From Hepsetus odoe (taxonomy: Eukaryota; Chordata; Actinopteri; Characiformes; Hepsetidae): a stretch of 64,000 nucleotides of DNA. The notes under the pieces are model-generated. The model saw only the letters and a list, made by a program, of their open reading frames with translations. It was not told where the DNA came from and did not search any database. The stretch spans positions 17,835,960 to 17,899,959 of the forward strand of contig CM029392.1 in NCBI GenBank assembly GCA_017165825.1, given 5' to 3'. Each line of letters begins with the position of its first letter. Positions within the stretch are counted from its first letter, which is position 1. A program made the translations under genes and the position numbers. This document shows, in pieces, positions 22,701 to 34,320 of the stretch.

Positions 22701-23364
22701 AACATTAAACATACAAGAAAGTCTGGAAGCAGAAGATAAAGAAATGAGGGGCTCAAGGCTCAATATTGTACATCAGCTTTATTTATTCGTGTACAAATCA
22801 CGCCTGCCAAATGTGTTCAGTCCAGGCGTGTGTCAGCGTTGGGTCAGTGGATGTTCTCTGTGAGTCATTCACTTGTTCAGAGCTTTCATCAGCATCTGAT
22901 TGTCACTCACTCCGTCCATCTGCTTTCTCTGAGCGGAGAACACAAGGATTTCAAAGACAAAGATTGTCAGCAGAAGCCTGGGTTGTATCTACAACAGCAC
23001 ATACAGTTTGTGTCGTCTGTGCTTTTACTGGGAACGGGAGCTCCTCTATAAAAAAAGCACAACAAAGGCTGGAGACGGTTTGTGTGTGTAGCACCAGCCC
23101 TGGTTGCATTGGCAGACATCAGCATTGCAGCATGTTGCGGAGGGGAAGCTGCAAGGCTTTGACTTGAAGTGAATGGAGCTGAGAGAACAGCTCCACCTGC
23201 TGGTAGCTGCTGCAGAAGCCTGTGAGAGGTGCAAGCACTGACGCCAGCAACACAGTTAACCAGCAAGCCATATTTGTCAGTCATGTGACTGGACTGTGGG
23301 CCTCCTTTCCAAACTAACAGATATTCTCATCAAGTTAGCAGGTAACACAGATTTGAGAACAATC
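22701..23364. other. Non-coding, nothing recognised
   Basis: Unique sequence. The ORFs at 22766-23284 show no domain. Confidence 0.5.
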
Positions 23365-24185
23365 TGAATCCCTGTCCAGCTCCACCGCAGTATCTCAGTC
23401 CCTAAAAACAGGGACGTCCCTGCCAGAGCTCCACTTTGGGGACGTCTGCATGTGTCTTGTGGAGAATCCCTCCCCTCACACTGCCGTCAGTGTGTGTCCT
23501 CAGTGTGGACAATAACGCCACCGCTCGGGAGACGGAGGACGAGAGACTCTCACTGTTACAGTAAAGGGTGATGATGAGCTGATGTGAGCGAGCGTCCCTC
23601 TTCTCTCCAACAATCATCGAGAAGTTCTCAGACTGAAGATGAAGATCTTTAACTGGAGAACTGATTACTGATCTCTCGTTACATCACTGTCCACACAACC
23701 GTGTCCCAAACTGGACACACACTCAATAGTGTGGACAAATAGTGCACAACCACTGGACACACACTCAGTAATGTAGTGTGTAAAGTGTAGAAGTGTGCCG
23801 GTTTGGGACGCAGCCCTTCTGTTCCGCTGTATCGGTTCCACTAAAAACAAACCAGAACGACGTGGTGAAGATACGACTGAAAACACGGTCATTAAAACCC
23901 TGGACTCGTCTCTGATTAAACGTTTTGCTGCAAAGACGAGTGAACGACTGGTGTCCATTCTTTCATTCATTCTGCGGAAACAGAGAAATGTCCAGCAGCA
24001 GCACCGTCTCCTCCTCTGGACTTTGTCTCTCTGTTGAGATTCTGTAGAAGTTCAGCGTCATCGGTTAGTGAGTTCAATTAAACAACAACCATCAGCGTTT
24101 TGGAGAAACACCCCTGTAAGATCAGTGGAGGGCAGAGGAGGAAGATCTGTTCTGCCCTTCATGTGGGCGGGGCTTTAGGGACATG
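23365..24185 (+). repeat. Dispersed repeat family Z, copy 1
   Basis: It matches 35480-36115 over cctaaaaacagggacgtccctgccagagc through agaagttctcagactgaagatg, and again over agatcagtggagggcag through acatgaaaac. It is about 820 bp here and is probably a non-autonomous transposon. Confidence 0.85.
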
Positions 24186-24284
24186 AAATCACATGAAAAC
24201 TATGAATTGGAGCAAGAATGACCACCAAGAGAACAATCAGAACATTTTCACCAGAGCATTTAATAGTCTTGAATTTACAGCCGC

Positions 24285-24460
24285 ATTTTAAGGTGGAACA
24301 GCGGTGATAAATCTGGCTCCACTGCAGTACTTAAGGTGGAGCAACGGTTTTCAAGGAAGCTTCACGGGAACTTTTAAGATGGAATGTCAGTATTTACTGC
24401 AGCATTTAAGGTGGAATGTCAGTATTTACTGCAGCATTTAAGGTGGAATATCAGTATTGG
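24285..24460 (+). repeat. Short minisatellite with aaggtgga core
   Basis: Five degenerate units containing taaggtggaa; three near-identical ones (32 bp, gtcagtatttactgcagcat) lie at the right end. Related single units occur at 59648 and 59698. Confidence 0.75.
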
Positions 24461-25820
24461 CGTATTGCTTGCCAATCTCACTCAGAGATATTACTGGTCA
24501 GGATTATTATTCTGAATAACTGTTGGGCTGTTCAGTGACTACAGTTGCTGCTGTGCTACATTTGAGTAAAGATACTAAAGACCTTCAGCTGGTGCACCTT
24601 TATCAGTAGAATCGTTCTACAAACAGTTTTTTATGCCATAATAATGAGATAGATAACTAATAACTACTAGAGGCACCAGATCAGGTGAGTGATGTGGCCC
24701 CGGAGTGTTTCTCTAATGTTTCCTCTGAGAATGACTTCGGTAAACAACTCCAATAACCCAAGCCAGCTGCAAACACACAGAGGTGAATTAAGTGGCATGT
24801 CTGATGCAGCATCATAATTAAATGATCCATCTTCTCCCAGCACTGGAGAGCAGAGCATCCCAGCATCCTGTCGCTTAATTTTTAATGGATTGATCATCAG
24901 CACATTATGAATCGTGGATGATCTAATCGCATCCCTGCGCTCCAGGATCCCATCAGAGACGGTGCCCTGGGTTGTGCCACGTTTCCGCAGCTCGGCTGGA
25001 TGCTGACATGTTTGTTTTTTAAATTGTGAGAGCTTTACATTGGATAATTAGCCTTTTGCCTCGTTTGACTCGATCAGAAAGACGATCTGAGAATCTTTAC
25101 AGTCCCTCTTCATTCACCGTCAGCTCTCAGTCAAGAGCCGTGAGATGGAATTACGGCTCAGCGTTTCATGTTCTGCATGGAGAAAGCTGATGAAGGTTGG
25201 GCTCTGGCAGCTGCTCACCAGCTTTCACTGATAATAAACAGGACGAACAACGGAGAAAATAAAGGAGTGGGTTTGTTTTAGATCCGTCGCAAAATGAAAT
25301 TACTAAGGTTTAAGGTTTAAGGTCTAAGTTGGTCCCATGGCTACAGTCTTGCAAACAGCTAAAGAATTCCTAAATAAAAATCTTGATTTTTCATGTTTCA
25401 TTGTGCTGCTTCTGTTTTACTGACTCTGCTTTCTGGAAAGTGATGCTAAAAGTAGACCATCTTCATCAGTAACATGCAAATGCATGGAAACCCTGGAGGT
25501 TGGGGGAATCTGTGCATGGTTGCACATTTAATCTGCTGCTTCCTGACCCACTACTGTACTCACCCTCGCTACTGTCTCTGCTCTGGCCTCTGTCCTGTAA
25601 TACTGCTTTAACCCGTTAAAGCCAAAGGAGTCCCACGCTGCTATTTGCATAAGTCTGTTTACATGGCAATAAAGTCACAACCTGGCGGTGGCTCTGCAAG
25701 AGGAAGATGCAGCAGACCAGAAGACATGGAGTTGGAAGAAAACCACAACCAGTTAAGGTGGTGCAGAGATTCTTGTTCGTCACCTCTTAATGAATCTGCA
25801 GCGCTGTCCTAATGTTCAGG
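24461..25820. other. Non-coding, nothing recognised
   Basis: Unique, moderately AT-rich sequence. A small direct repeat, aaggtttaaggtttaaggtc, lies at about 25305-25325. No exon is supported. Confidence 0.5.
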
Positions 25821-25864
25821 GACGAGGCCACAGGACCGGAAGGCCGTTGGTTCGAGTCCCAGAC
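25821..25864 (+). mobile_element. SINE family B, left part (interrupted)
   Basis: A decayed tRNA-like head ending gttggttcgagtcccagac. It continues at 26072 after an inserted SINE A. Confidence 0.7.
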
Positions 25865-26064
25865 ATTTACATTTACATTTACGGCATTTAGCAGACGCTC
25901 TTCTCCAGAGCGACTTACATGTCCTAATTGCAGGGACAGTCCCCCCTGGAGACACTCAGGGTTAAGGGTCTTGCTCAGGGTGGTAGTGCTAGAGTGCGAT
26001 TCGAACCGGGGACCTCTTGATCCAGAGGTCCGTAGGCAAGTACCCTACCACTAGACCACCGCCA
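25865..26064 (-). mobile_element. tRNA-derived SINE family A, nested in SINE B
   Basis: Read on the minus strand, it runs from gggtggcggtggtctagtgg (head) through a box B-like GGTTCGAATCG to the tail gagcgtctgctaaatgccg and TAAATG repeats. It is flanked by the 7-bp direct repeat cccagac (25858-25864 and 26065-26071), consistent with a target-site duplication. The good sequence match suggests a fairly recent insertion. Confidence 0.9.
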
Positions 26065-26195
26065 CCCAGACCTGTAAGTTCCCCTGAGGTTCCCATGATC
26101 AAGGTACCGTCCCCATCACTGCTTGTTTTGGTTGTTTGCTTGTGGTTCACTGTGTGTTCACAATCGCGCACAGTCACTTTCACTTTCACTTTAAA
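26065..26195 (+). mobile_element. SINE family B, right part (interrupted)
   Basis: It continues the family B body: ctgaggttcccatgatcaaggtaccgtccccatcactgct, ending cagtcactttcactttcact. Confidence 0.85.
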
Positions 26196-26696
26196 AGAAG
26201 GTGTTGAGTGTGTAAAAGGAGCTTCACCAGTGAATGTGTTGGGGGAATCTATATGTTCTAATAACGCTAATAAACACTAAGGTCTAGTTCTTCACCTAAA
26301 ATCCTCCAAATGAGCCACTTCATCCTTAAACATCTCAGATTTAGTCTCACCAAGAGACGTGGACAGAAACAGACTTTGTATAATTTAATATAATATAATA
26401 TAATAAAATACATCATTTAATAATCCCTGAATGTGATTATTAAACCAAAATGAAATGTTCTATATTTAATCAGGACATTAATGAGTTTAGTTCAAATGTA
26501 AATATAATATAAAAGTATAAGACGAAAAATAATAATTTTTTTATAATTTTTATAAATGATCAATATCTTTTGTCTCATGGGATACTGTCTAAACAACAGT
26601 CCTGTACTTGGACTAAATGAAGAGAATCCAGTAAAAGTGGGAAATTTGGCAGCTCTGGATCAACTGCATTAAACTGATGGTAGAAGAAATATTATT
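26196..26696. other. AT-rich non-coding
   Basis: Contains (TAATA)n at about 26384-26412 and A/T runs near 26520-26560. No gene was seen. Confidence 0.55.
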
Positions 26697-27127
26697 CATT
26701 CTTCTTCGTCTTCTTCTTCTTCTTCTTCTTCTCCTTCTTCTTCTTCTTCATCCAGCTGCTCCTGTTTAGGTGTCTCCATAGGGGAACATCCATCGCCATG
26801 TCTTCCTGTCCTCTGCATCTTCCTCCTTCAAACCGTCCCCCTGCATGTCCTCTCTCACCACATCCATAAACCTCCTCTTTGTCCTTCCTCTTCTCCTCTT
26901 TCCTGGCAGCTCCATCTTCAACGTCCTTCTTCTGATCTAATCCTCGTCTCTCCTCTGGACACGTCCAAATCAACACAATCTTGTGTCTCTCACTTTGTCT
27001 CCAAAACGTCTAACCTGATCTGTCCCTCTAATACACTAATCCTGTCCATCCTCGCTCCACCCAACACAAACCTCAGCATCTTTAACTCCGACACCTCCAG
27101 CTCCGCCTCCTGTCTTTTCATCATCGC
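26697..27127 (-). mobile_element. Truncated RTE-like LINE 3' end with GAA tail
   Basis: Minus-strand counterpart of 8373-8713, with the same opening (gacaggaggcggagctggagg, tgtcggagttaaagatgctg) and the same C-terminal RT coding, broken by stops. It ends in a GAA microsatellite (TTC on plus, 26699-26750). Both copies start at nearly the same place in the element. Confidence 0.78.
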
Positions 27128-27218
27128 CTTATTTTACATATATTTTTTAATAATAGTACTTTGTCTTTACTTTCATTATTTACATTTCAGTGCTGTTCGT
27201 TATTGCTTTTATCACTTG

Positions 27219-27445
27219 AAAGTGAAAGTAAAAGCGACTGTCATTGTGAACGCAGCGAACTACAATTAAACACATCCTCTGTTGTTAACACACACACACA
27301 CACACACACACACACCGTCCAGCAGGGGCAGACATATCCAGCACCCGGGGACCAGTGATGGGGATGGTTCCTTGATCAAGGGTGCCTCAGGACAACCTGC
27401 TGGTCTGGGATTCAAACCCATGACCTTCCCTAAACACTAGGAAAC
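27219..27445 (-). mobile_element. tRNA-derived SINE, family B
   Basis: Reverse of family B. At left is gaaagtgaaagtaaaagcga (the element's 3' end), followed by a (CA)n at 27288-27316, then ccgtccagcaggggcag, gatggggatggttccttgatc, and ttcaaacccatgacctt (the box B side). Confidence 0.85.
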
Positions 27446-28184
27446 CTCTGTGGCTTTAAAATGAACATCATATTTTATTTCATGCTCAGTTTATCTCTGT
27501 GAAGTATGTAATTGATAAAATACTACACACATAAACTCGCCTCGCCTTGCTTGCCCTGCCTCGCCTCGTGGAGGCAGGGAGGGAGCTTGTTGGGAGGGTG
27601 CCATCCTATTGAGGCTCTTAAGTGATGCCCTAAATCAGGAAGGCGTGATCATCAGCTGCTGCTCGGGACTAAAAGAAAGAAATGAAAATCATAAACATGC
27701 ATTTGTGCTCCAGTCGTGAGACGCATCCTTAATGGAGTTTTGAATCATCCTGCGTGACGACGCATGTTTTCAGGGCCTTAATGGCACAGCGCTCAGCGGC
27801 CCAGTCGCCATAACAGCAGATTATTGGATCATCCATTACGCTGCAGATGTGAACCACGTATCTGTCACGCCTGCTCGGATTACGGGGGGCGACTTTCTGA
27901 AATTCGTGGCCCCAGGAAGCCCCTCACCGGCTCGCTGGGAACCGCAATGGCGGTTCCTGATCACAGATGGGCACCAGAGATGGACCAGGACAGAACGGAG
28001 GAGTGGTGGAGCAATGTGTTGGGCGGGAAACACAGATGGAGGGCTGTGGATGGTTGGTTCCAGTCCCGAACCGGTGAATGTCTTCACTGTGAAGAGGCCG
28101 AGCAGCAAACAGATGCCAATGTGGGCGCACACGTGCACTGGGAGCGTGTTTATTCAACATGCCATCGCACTTCCATCCACCCAC

Positions 28185-28188
<4 letters not shown>
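27446..28188. other. Non-coding, GC-richer segment
   Basis: Positions 27780-28160 are GC-rich with overlapping ORFs on both strands and no recognisable domain. The run ctcgcctcgccttgcttgccctgcctcgcctcg (27538-27570) is a small direct repeat. Confidence 0.45.

Positions 28189-28238
<50 letters not shown>
28189..28238. repeat. (CA)n microsatellite
   Basis: About 50 bp of CA. Confidence 0.98.
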
Positions 28239-28241
<3 letters not shown>

Positions 28242-28599
28242 ATGTTACAGTGCGAATCCTCCCACACAGACACAGCGGACGCTGCATATTCACTGCCATA
28301 CGGTGCCATTACACATCGCAGTCCTGTTTATAAACCACAATCTGTGTAGATAAAAGGCATGAAGCACAAAATACCATTCGACACAGCCTCCTCCTCCTCC
28401 CTGCACCGCAGCACCGATTACTGAAGCCTCTCCTGAGTCAGTGCCTCGCCGCTGGGGTACAACCGTGCACCGTTTGGCATCGTAAGTGCCGCTATTAAAA
28501 CCGACTCCATGGATCTGTGATACGAAAAACAGGCTGGTCTGCTCACCATCACACACTGTTTCCACAATTACACGGATACCAAGATCATACTGGGTATTA

Positions 28600-28760
28600 T
28601 GTTACAGACAGGCCAGTTCAAATACTTTGTTACTCCTTACTTCAATCTGATAAAACTGAATTTACTAAACCTTCTGCCTCCACCTGTGTCGAACTCATTG
28701 CTCCTAATCTGTAGGAAACTGTCTAAATGGACACAAACACACAGAAAGGACGTCCCTCTG
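28600..28760 (+). repeat. Dispersed repeat fragment shared with 16195
   Basis: The run accttctgcctccacctgtgtcgaactcattgctcctaatctgtaggaaact matches 16195-16262. It is followed by ctaaatggacacaaacacacagaaaggacg, whose reverse complement resembles 4335-4360. The class is unknown. Confidence 0.5.
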
Positions 28761-29017
28761 TGTGTCCATCGGTGCAGGACAGAGTGAAGGAGAGTGAGAG
28801 AGAGGACAGGGAGAGTGGATGGTGGAGTTCAGGGTGTGTGGAGTGTGTGTCCGTGATGGAGAACTAGTAGAGACGGTGATGAAAGTGAAGCGGTGAAGTT
28901 CATGTGGATTATTTTCAGTAGATTGTTTTTATTGGAGTTGAAGTTCGAGGCTTTAATAGTCTTTAATTCTATTAATATGGAGTGAGATTCAGTTCACTTT
29001 CACACAGACAGACGCTC

Positions 29018-29205
29018 CAGACGTCCTTCAGAGGAGACACGTCTCACTCTACACTCTCAGTACACTCCTCTACTTTTACTCTACACTCTCAGTACATTCC
29101 TGTACTTTTACTTTACACTCTCAGTACACTCCTGTAATTTACACTTTCAGTACATTCCTGTACTTTTACTTTACACTCTCAGTACATTCCTGTACTTTTT
29201 CACTG
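29018..29205 (+). repeat. 33-bp minisatellite, second locus
   Basis: The flank cgtccttcagaggagacacgtctcac and about five units (acactctcagtacattcctgtacttttact) match 16485-16790. Confidence 0.9.
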
Positions 29206-30631
29206 AGTAAAGTAGTTGAATTAGTATTTATACCAGGGTTGTTCATATATCAAATATATATATAAAAATATAACAAATTAAAATTAAAATTCTTGTATTT
29301 GTTTTCATTTTTAAGGATTCTTTGCCTTCCTGATGATCCTTTAGCTGTTTTTTGTTTGGACAGTTTTTTGATGGACTCGTAATTTTCAGCCATGGAGCAA
29401 AACTCCTATTAGACTATTGTGATGGGCAGATCTGGCTGATGAGAAGAAGAAGCCAATGAGCAACATGAAACCGCTCCCAGCCTGATTAAAGGAACTCGCT
29501 GGGGTGCCCTGGTTGCTTCTTGCTGATATCAGCGCTTCTCTGAGCCAGCAGAGGAGGTCAAGTTCTCAAAGTAGAACCAACAAAGACGGAGCAGATATTG
29601 GCTCAAGGGCAGAGTGACCTTCTCTTCAGCCAACAGTGCCATCAATAGTGCTGATCAATCCTTCTTGACTTCTCTGGGGAAACTCAAGAGGGCTATCAAG
29701 TGAGGCGGAGGCGAGATCTGGCGAGAGGGGTGGGATGTAATCGAGGCTGGCGAGGGGGGTCCTACATGAGGTCGCGCCAGCTTCAAGGTCGTGGTTCCGC
29801 TCTGCCTCAGAGAACAGAAACCTTTCATTTTCGACCGCTTTGTTTCAAACACAGACACGAGTGATGGGTTTATCTGAAAGCGAGTCAGAGGGATTTGTTC
29901 CGTCTGAAGGTCTCGGCAGAATTCCTCTCATCTCCCTCACTCACAAAAGCCAACCTGCGACGATACGGCTCAAACAAAAACCACCTTTCCTCACAGGAAT
30001 GCTAATCAGGTCCCTTCACCGTCGGGAAGGATTCTAATCCGAACTGTCCCACGCAGAAGCTCCCCATCCCGAGGTGGAGCTCCCTTTCGTCACTGTTCCA
30101 CACAAATTACAGCCCGAGGCCGGCAGGGGGACAGAGTTAATTAAAACTGGCCCGTGGGAGTGATGGAGTGCATTTCGGGGTGAGTCATGTATGATTAAAA
30201 CTGCTCTCAAAGACTGACTGATTGGTCTTAACGAAGAGAGGAGAAGTAGGGGAGGAATTAAGGTCTCCAGATCTGCTCGTTAGCCATGATTGGTGAGAAG
30301 TAAGCAGAGATGAGGCCCAAAGGTAGGACATTCACCAAAATCACAGCCTAGGCAGCAGGCAGAGGAAACGGGATCTGGGGATGAGTGAAATCTGGAAGTC
30401 CAGTCCACAGTGCTGCAAAAAATAAGCCGGACAACAAAAGCGGTTCTAATGTGAAGCCCGGGCACCACGTTTCTCCATCAAGAGAAAAGAAACCTTCACA
30501 GATACACCACACTGTCACACAGCTGCTGTTTCAAGAAGTGTCTGACAACATCACCAGGTCTTCTGAAACTCACAACGGGACACGTCTGCAAATTTCTTCT
30601 GTTAGGTTACGTCACATCCCTCTCTCTCAGA
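29206..30631. other. Non-coding, nothing recognised
   Basis: Unique sequence on the whole. Short ORFs at 29655-30037 and 30280-30468 have no recognisable domain. Confidence 0.5.
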
Positions 30632-30735
30632 CAAAGAGGAGGTTTATGGATCTGGTGAGAGAGGACATGCAGGGGGATGGTGTAAAAGACAGAGTGCAGA
30701 GGACAGGAACTCTCTCTCTCTCTCTCTCTCTCTTC
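30632..30735 (+). mobile_element. LINE 3'-end fragment and (CT)n
   Basis: The run agacaaagaggaggtttatggatctggtgagagaggacatgcagggggatgg is the same 3'-end block seen in the other RTE-like copies. It is followed by a CT tract at 30710-30733. Confidence 0.7.
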
Positions 30736-31013
30736 ACTGTCGTTTAGCTGTGCTCATTTGTTCTCCAGATTGATATGCCATTTGCATCGTTTCGCAATTC
30801 AAACACTGACATTTTCAAATGCATGCAATATTTTATTGCCGCTCGCAGTCGAGGTGGGTGATGAAGGGCCGTGCAGAAAAGAGAGGATGTCGTTTCTACT
30901 GTAAACTCAGGACCCAACAGCAGTCTGTGGAGGAGAGACATTACGCAAGGACCTCGTAAGTGCAAACATCTCTCAGACAGGACATCCCAACAAAATCACA
31001 ACCGCTCGGTTGT

Positions 31014-31110
31014 CTATATATATATATATATATATATACATATATCCATCTGTCTATCTATCAATCTGTCTGTCTATCTATCAATCTGTCTATCTATCTA
31101 TCTATCTGCA
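31014..31110. repeat. (TA)n and ATCT/CTGT microsatellite
   Basis: (TA)n at 31014-31040, then atccatctgtctatctatcaatctgtctg repeats to 31110. Confidence 0.95.
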
Positions 31111-32135
31111 GTTGTTTCACAGTATTTAAAATCCCTTCATTCAGCAGGTGTTCTCCGTCACTCACATTTACAGAACTCGTCTGAAGACCTGGACACTGAC
31201 AGCCTCTTTTGTTCCCCAAATGTGTTTTTGTTTGTTTGTTTAATTTTTAAAATCGTAATCAAAGGGGTGTCAGACCACTGAGCTGTTGTTTTATTTTGCT
31301 TCTGTCCCATCCCAGCAGGAGGACCAGATAGTGGAGTCTAACTGGCAGCATCAAAGAAGTCCATTATTTGGACAATTTGTTTATAACTAAGTAACAGAGG
31401 GGACAGAGGGGCATTTCTCCACCAGTGTCCATGGTAGTTCTGGTCCTGGGACACTGCTTGGCTCCAGATTGTGGACAGCTGCAAATTTGACATCAAATCA
31501 AAGGGGGCAGGATCGGGCCTGACAGAGAGGATTAAAATCCTCCCGCTTTGACGCCTGGCCTGAAGTTCTCAGACGATGAATCAAGCTGATAGTGTTCCCC
31601 TCCCCGCGGTAAAGTGGACAGCTGTCCCCACGGCACATGGGACTTTAGCACTGAGTTTGATATTGAGCAGCAGGACAGTCAGACACCGTTAGGTGTGGTG
31701 TTGATGTTGCGTCCCGAGAGGCGTCTCGTCAAACGCTGCTCTGGAAACGCCTGTGACTCTGAAGCCCAGGAGCTTCCCCGGGTCACAGCTGAAGGGGACG
31801 GGGTCTCGACCCACAGGACAGGGTCCATGTGCTCGCCGTCCTCCAGCTCCAGACTGCTGTCAAGCAAACGAGTCAGAGCCTGAAACACTGCAGGCCATCG
31901 GTGCTCAGCGAAAGAGTCAGGGTTCCTTCTTCTGGCATCTAAAACCAAAACCCTCCTGCCTGCACCTTCACAGGACGTCCTCATTGACTCGCCTGCTCAT
32001 GTTCTAAGTCATGATGATGTCTCACGTGCAGCAGCATCCTGGAGGAACATTGTTTAGTTCCACTGCGTAGCGTGTTTACGGCTGAAATGACAATAAAATC
32101 TAATCTTATTTAATCTTATTTCAATATTTTAACCT
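31111..32135. other. Non-coding, nothing recognised
   Basis: Unique sequence. A GC-rich block at 31610-31985 carries ORFs on both strands with no domain and no clear splice borders. Confidence 0.45.
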
Positions 32136-32262
32136 GCTAGCAGGAAAGAGGAGAAGAGGAAGGACAAGGAGAAGGTTTATGGATGTGGGGAGAGAGGACA
32201 TGCAGGGGGACGGTGTGAAAGAGGACGACACAGAGGACAGGAAGACATGGATAAAGACTTTG
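32136..32262 (+). mobile_element. LINE 3'-end fragment
   Basis: The block ggaaagaggagaagaggaaggacaaggagaaggtttatggatgtgg, gagagaggacatgcaggggg is common to the RTE-like copies. No intact coding remains. Confidence 0.7.
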
Positions 32263-32265
32263 GGT

Positions 32266-32632
32266 TCTGTAACGGTGGCGGGGTGCCAGAAGGACGCCAG
32301 TGCGGAGCCAGGAGTTCGGAACACAGTTTTATTATTCACAAGTACAAAAACAAGAAGCAAGGACTGCAGTTCTAATCAGAAACCAGGAACGGAGGAACTG
32401 CAGTCTAAACCAAGTTGCCCGATTACCAAATACAAAAACCAAAACCACCATTGCATGTAGGCTTAGCCTAGCTAATGAGCCGCGCTCTGTTCTGACTCAT
32501 CGGGGCTTAAATAGTCAGCCCCAACGAGGCACACCTGTGCCTTCATGAGCTCAGGTGTGCTCAGTCAGAACAGAGCGCCCTCTAGCGTACCCCAAACACC
32601 TCACACGTGACAGAAACACCACATATGTGACA
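32266..32632 (+). repeat. Dispersed repeat family W (probable DNA-transposon remnant)
   Basis: It runs from ctgtaacggtggcggggtgcc to cccaaacacctcacacgtgaca. It includes the hairpin gcacacctg..caggtgtgc (about 32530-32562) and the block gagcgccctctagcgtacccc, which is also present in the 18550 inverted repeat. The overall form resembles known fish non-autonomous elements, but the class is inferred. Confidence 0.6.
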
Positions 32633-32678
32633 GGTTCCTCCTTTTGGATAAAACCAGTATCATCCTCTTACCCCATGG

Positions 32679-32682
<4 letters not shown>

Positions 32683-32733
<51 letters not shown>

Positions 32734-32743
32734 TGTCTCTGTG

Positions 32744-32778
<35 letters not shown>

Positions 32779-32779
32779 G

Positions 32780-32817
<38 letters not shown>

Positions 32818-32874
32818 CTCTCTGTCTCTGTGTCCTCTCTCTCTCTCTCTCCTCTCTCTCTCAAGGCCTCTCCC

Positions 32875-32906
<32 letters not shown>

Positions 32907-32934
32907 GTGTCTCTCTCTCTCTCTCTCTCTCTGT

Positions 32935-32973
<39 letters not shown>

Positions 32974-33124
32974 CTCTCTCTCTCTCTCTCTGTGTCTCTC
33001 TCGCTGTCTCTGTGTCTCTCTCTCTCTCTCTCTCTCGCTGTCTCTGTGTCTCTCTCTCTGTCTCTCTCTCTCTGTCTCTGTCTTTGTCTGTCTCTCTCTC
33101 TCTCTCCCTGTCTCTTTCTCTGTC

Positions 33125-33162
<38 letters not shown>

Positions 33163-33190
33163 GCTCTCTCACTGTCTCTGTCTCTCTCTT

Positions 33191-33225
<35 letters not shown>

Positions 33226-33305
33226 CTCTCACTGTCTCTGTGTCTCTCTCTGTCTTTGTCTGTCTCTCTCTCTTTATCTCTCTCTCTCTCTCTTGCTCAG
33301 TCTCC
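32683..33305. repeat. (CT)n/(GTCTCT)n tract, about 620 bp
   Basis: A nearly continuous CT-rich polypyrimidine tract with GTCTCTGTGT steps. Leu/Ser ORFs in all plus frames and Arg/Glu ORFs on minus are artefacts of the repeat. Confidence 0.97.
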
Positions 33306-33714
33306 CTGTCCTCCAGCTTCTCCTCATAAATCAGGAAAGACTCTACACTTCTGCTCTCGCTGCCAGACAGCAGCTGTCTGTCTGTCTGTCTGTCTCTCAG
33401 AGCTGTTGGCCAGATGGTGTTTGAACAGATTTCTCTCTCTTTCCAGGCCTTGCTGAGCGAAAAAGACAACACGTTGTGGCCAAACACGGAGGGCGGTCAG
33501 ACGTGAGTTCCTCTCCGACCCGCTCCGAGAAACACGGAGCTCTGCAAGGTGAGGATCTTATTTTTCTCTCTGATTGAGAAGCTCAGTGTAAATGCTGTGA
33601 GATTATTCTTTTCATTCCCTTCATCAGTCTCACAATCCGACCCTGTTTAATCTCGTTTCCGGCCCGGCCTGGTTCTTTTGATTACTGGGTCAAAAGTTCT
33701 GATATGAAATCAGA
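33306..33714. other. Non-coding, nothing recognised
   Basis: Contains ctgtctgtctgtctgtctgtc (33376-33397). No exon is supported. Confidence 0.5.
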
Positions 33715-33930
33715 AAGGCAGCAGTTTAAAGGGCTCATATTCCACATTCTCCACCTTTAATGTGGTTTTGTGACTCTGAACTCATTTATGCCTCTACAGC
33801 TCTCAAATCTGATGGTCTGTTTAAATGAGCTGTTTTCTGATTGGCTGCTTTATGTGGAGTCAGGGCTGAAACACTCATAACCATGAGGGGGTGGGGCTAC
33901 GCTGAGATTCTGATTCAAGAATTCAGATCA
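33715..33930 (+). repeat. Dispersed repeat shared with 38405
   Basis: The run ggcagcagtttaaagggctcatattccacattctccac recurs at 38415-38460. The class is unknown; the right part (tgattggctgctttatgtgg) is present only here. Confidence 0.6.
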
Positions 33931-33935
33931 GAGAA

Positions 33936-33966
33936 CGGATGGATGGATGGATGGATGGATGGATGA
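33936..33966. repeat. (GGAT)n microsatellite
   Basis: About seven copies of GGAT. Confidence 0.97.
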
Positions 33967-34009
33967 TACAGGCCCCTAATAAAAGCTTCTCAAACCTTCT
34001 CTAGCTTTT

Positions 34010-34320
34010 CATTGAGGTGGAGCAGCTCTGCATTAAGGTGGAGCAGCTTTTCATTAATGTGGAGCAGCTCTGCATTAAGGTGGAGCAGCTCTGCATTAAT
34101 GTGGAGCAGCTCTGCATTAAGGTGGAGCAGCTCTTCATTAAGGTGGAGCAGCTCTTCATTAAGGTGGAGCAGCTCTTCATTAATGTGGAGCAGCTCTTCA
34201 TTAAGGTGGAGCAGCTCTGCATTAAGGTGGAGCAGATCTTCATTAAGGTGGAGCAGCTCTGCATTAAGGTGGAGCAGCTTTTCGTTAAGGCGGAGCAGCT
34301 CTTCGTTAAGGCGGAGCAGA
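34010..34320 (+). repeat. 21-bp minisatellite, about 15 copies
   Basis: The unit is AAGGTGGAGCAGCTCTGCATT, with tct/gct and cttcatt variants. It is the same unit as in the array at 13498-13751. It runs directly into repeat family X at 34321. Confidence 0.96.

Noticed and set aside
27824..28349. Possible exon or gene with ORFs of 138 and 166 codons
   Set aside because: No recognised domain, overlapping ORFs on both strands due to GC richness, and the C-terminal parts run into a CA repeat.
31614..32007. GC-rich block with ORFs on both strands
   Set aside because: No domain or convincing splice sites; three overlapping frames are open equally.
32555..33487. Overlapping ORFs of 200 to 289 codons on both strands
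   Set aside because: They are translations of the CT/GTCT simple repeat.
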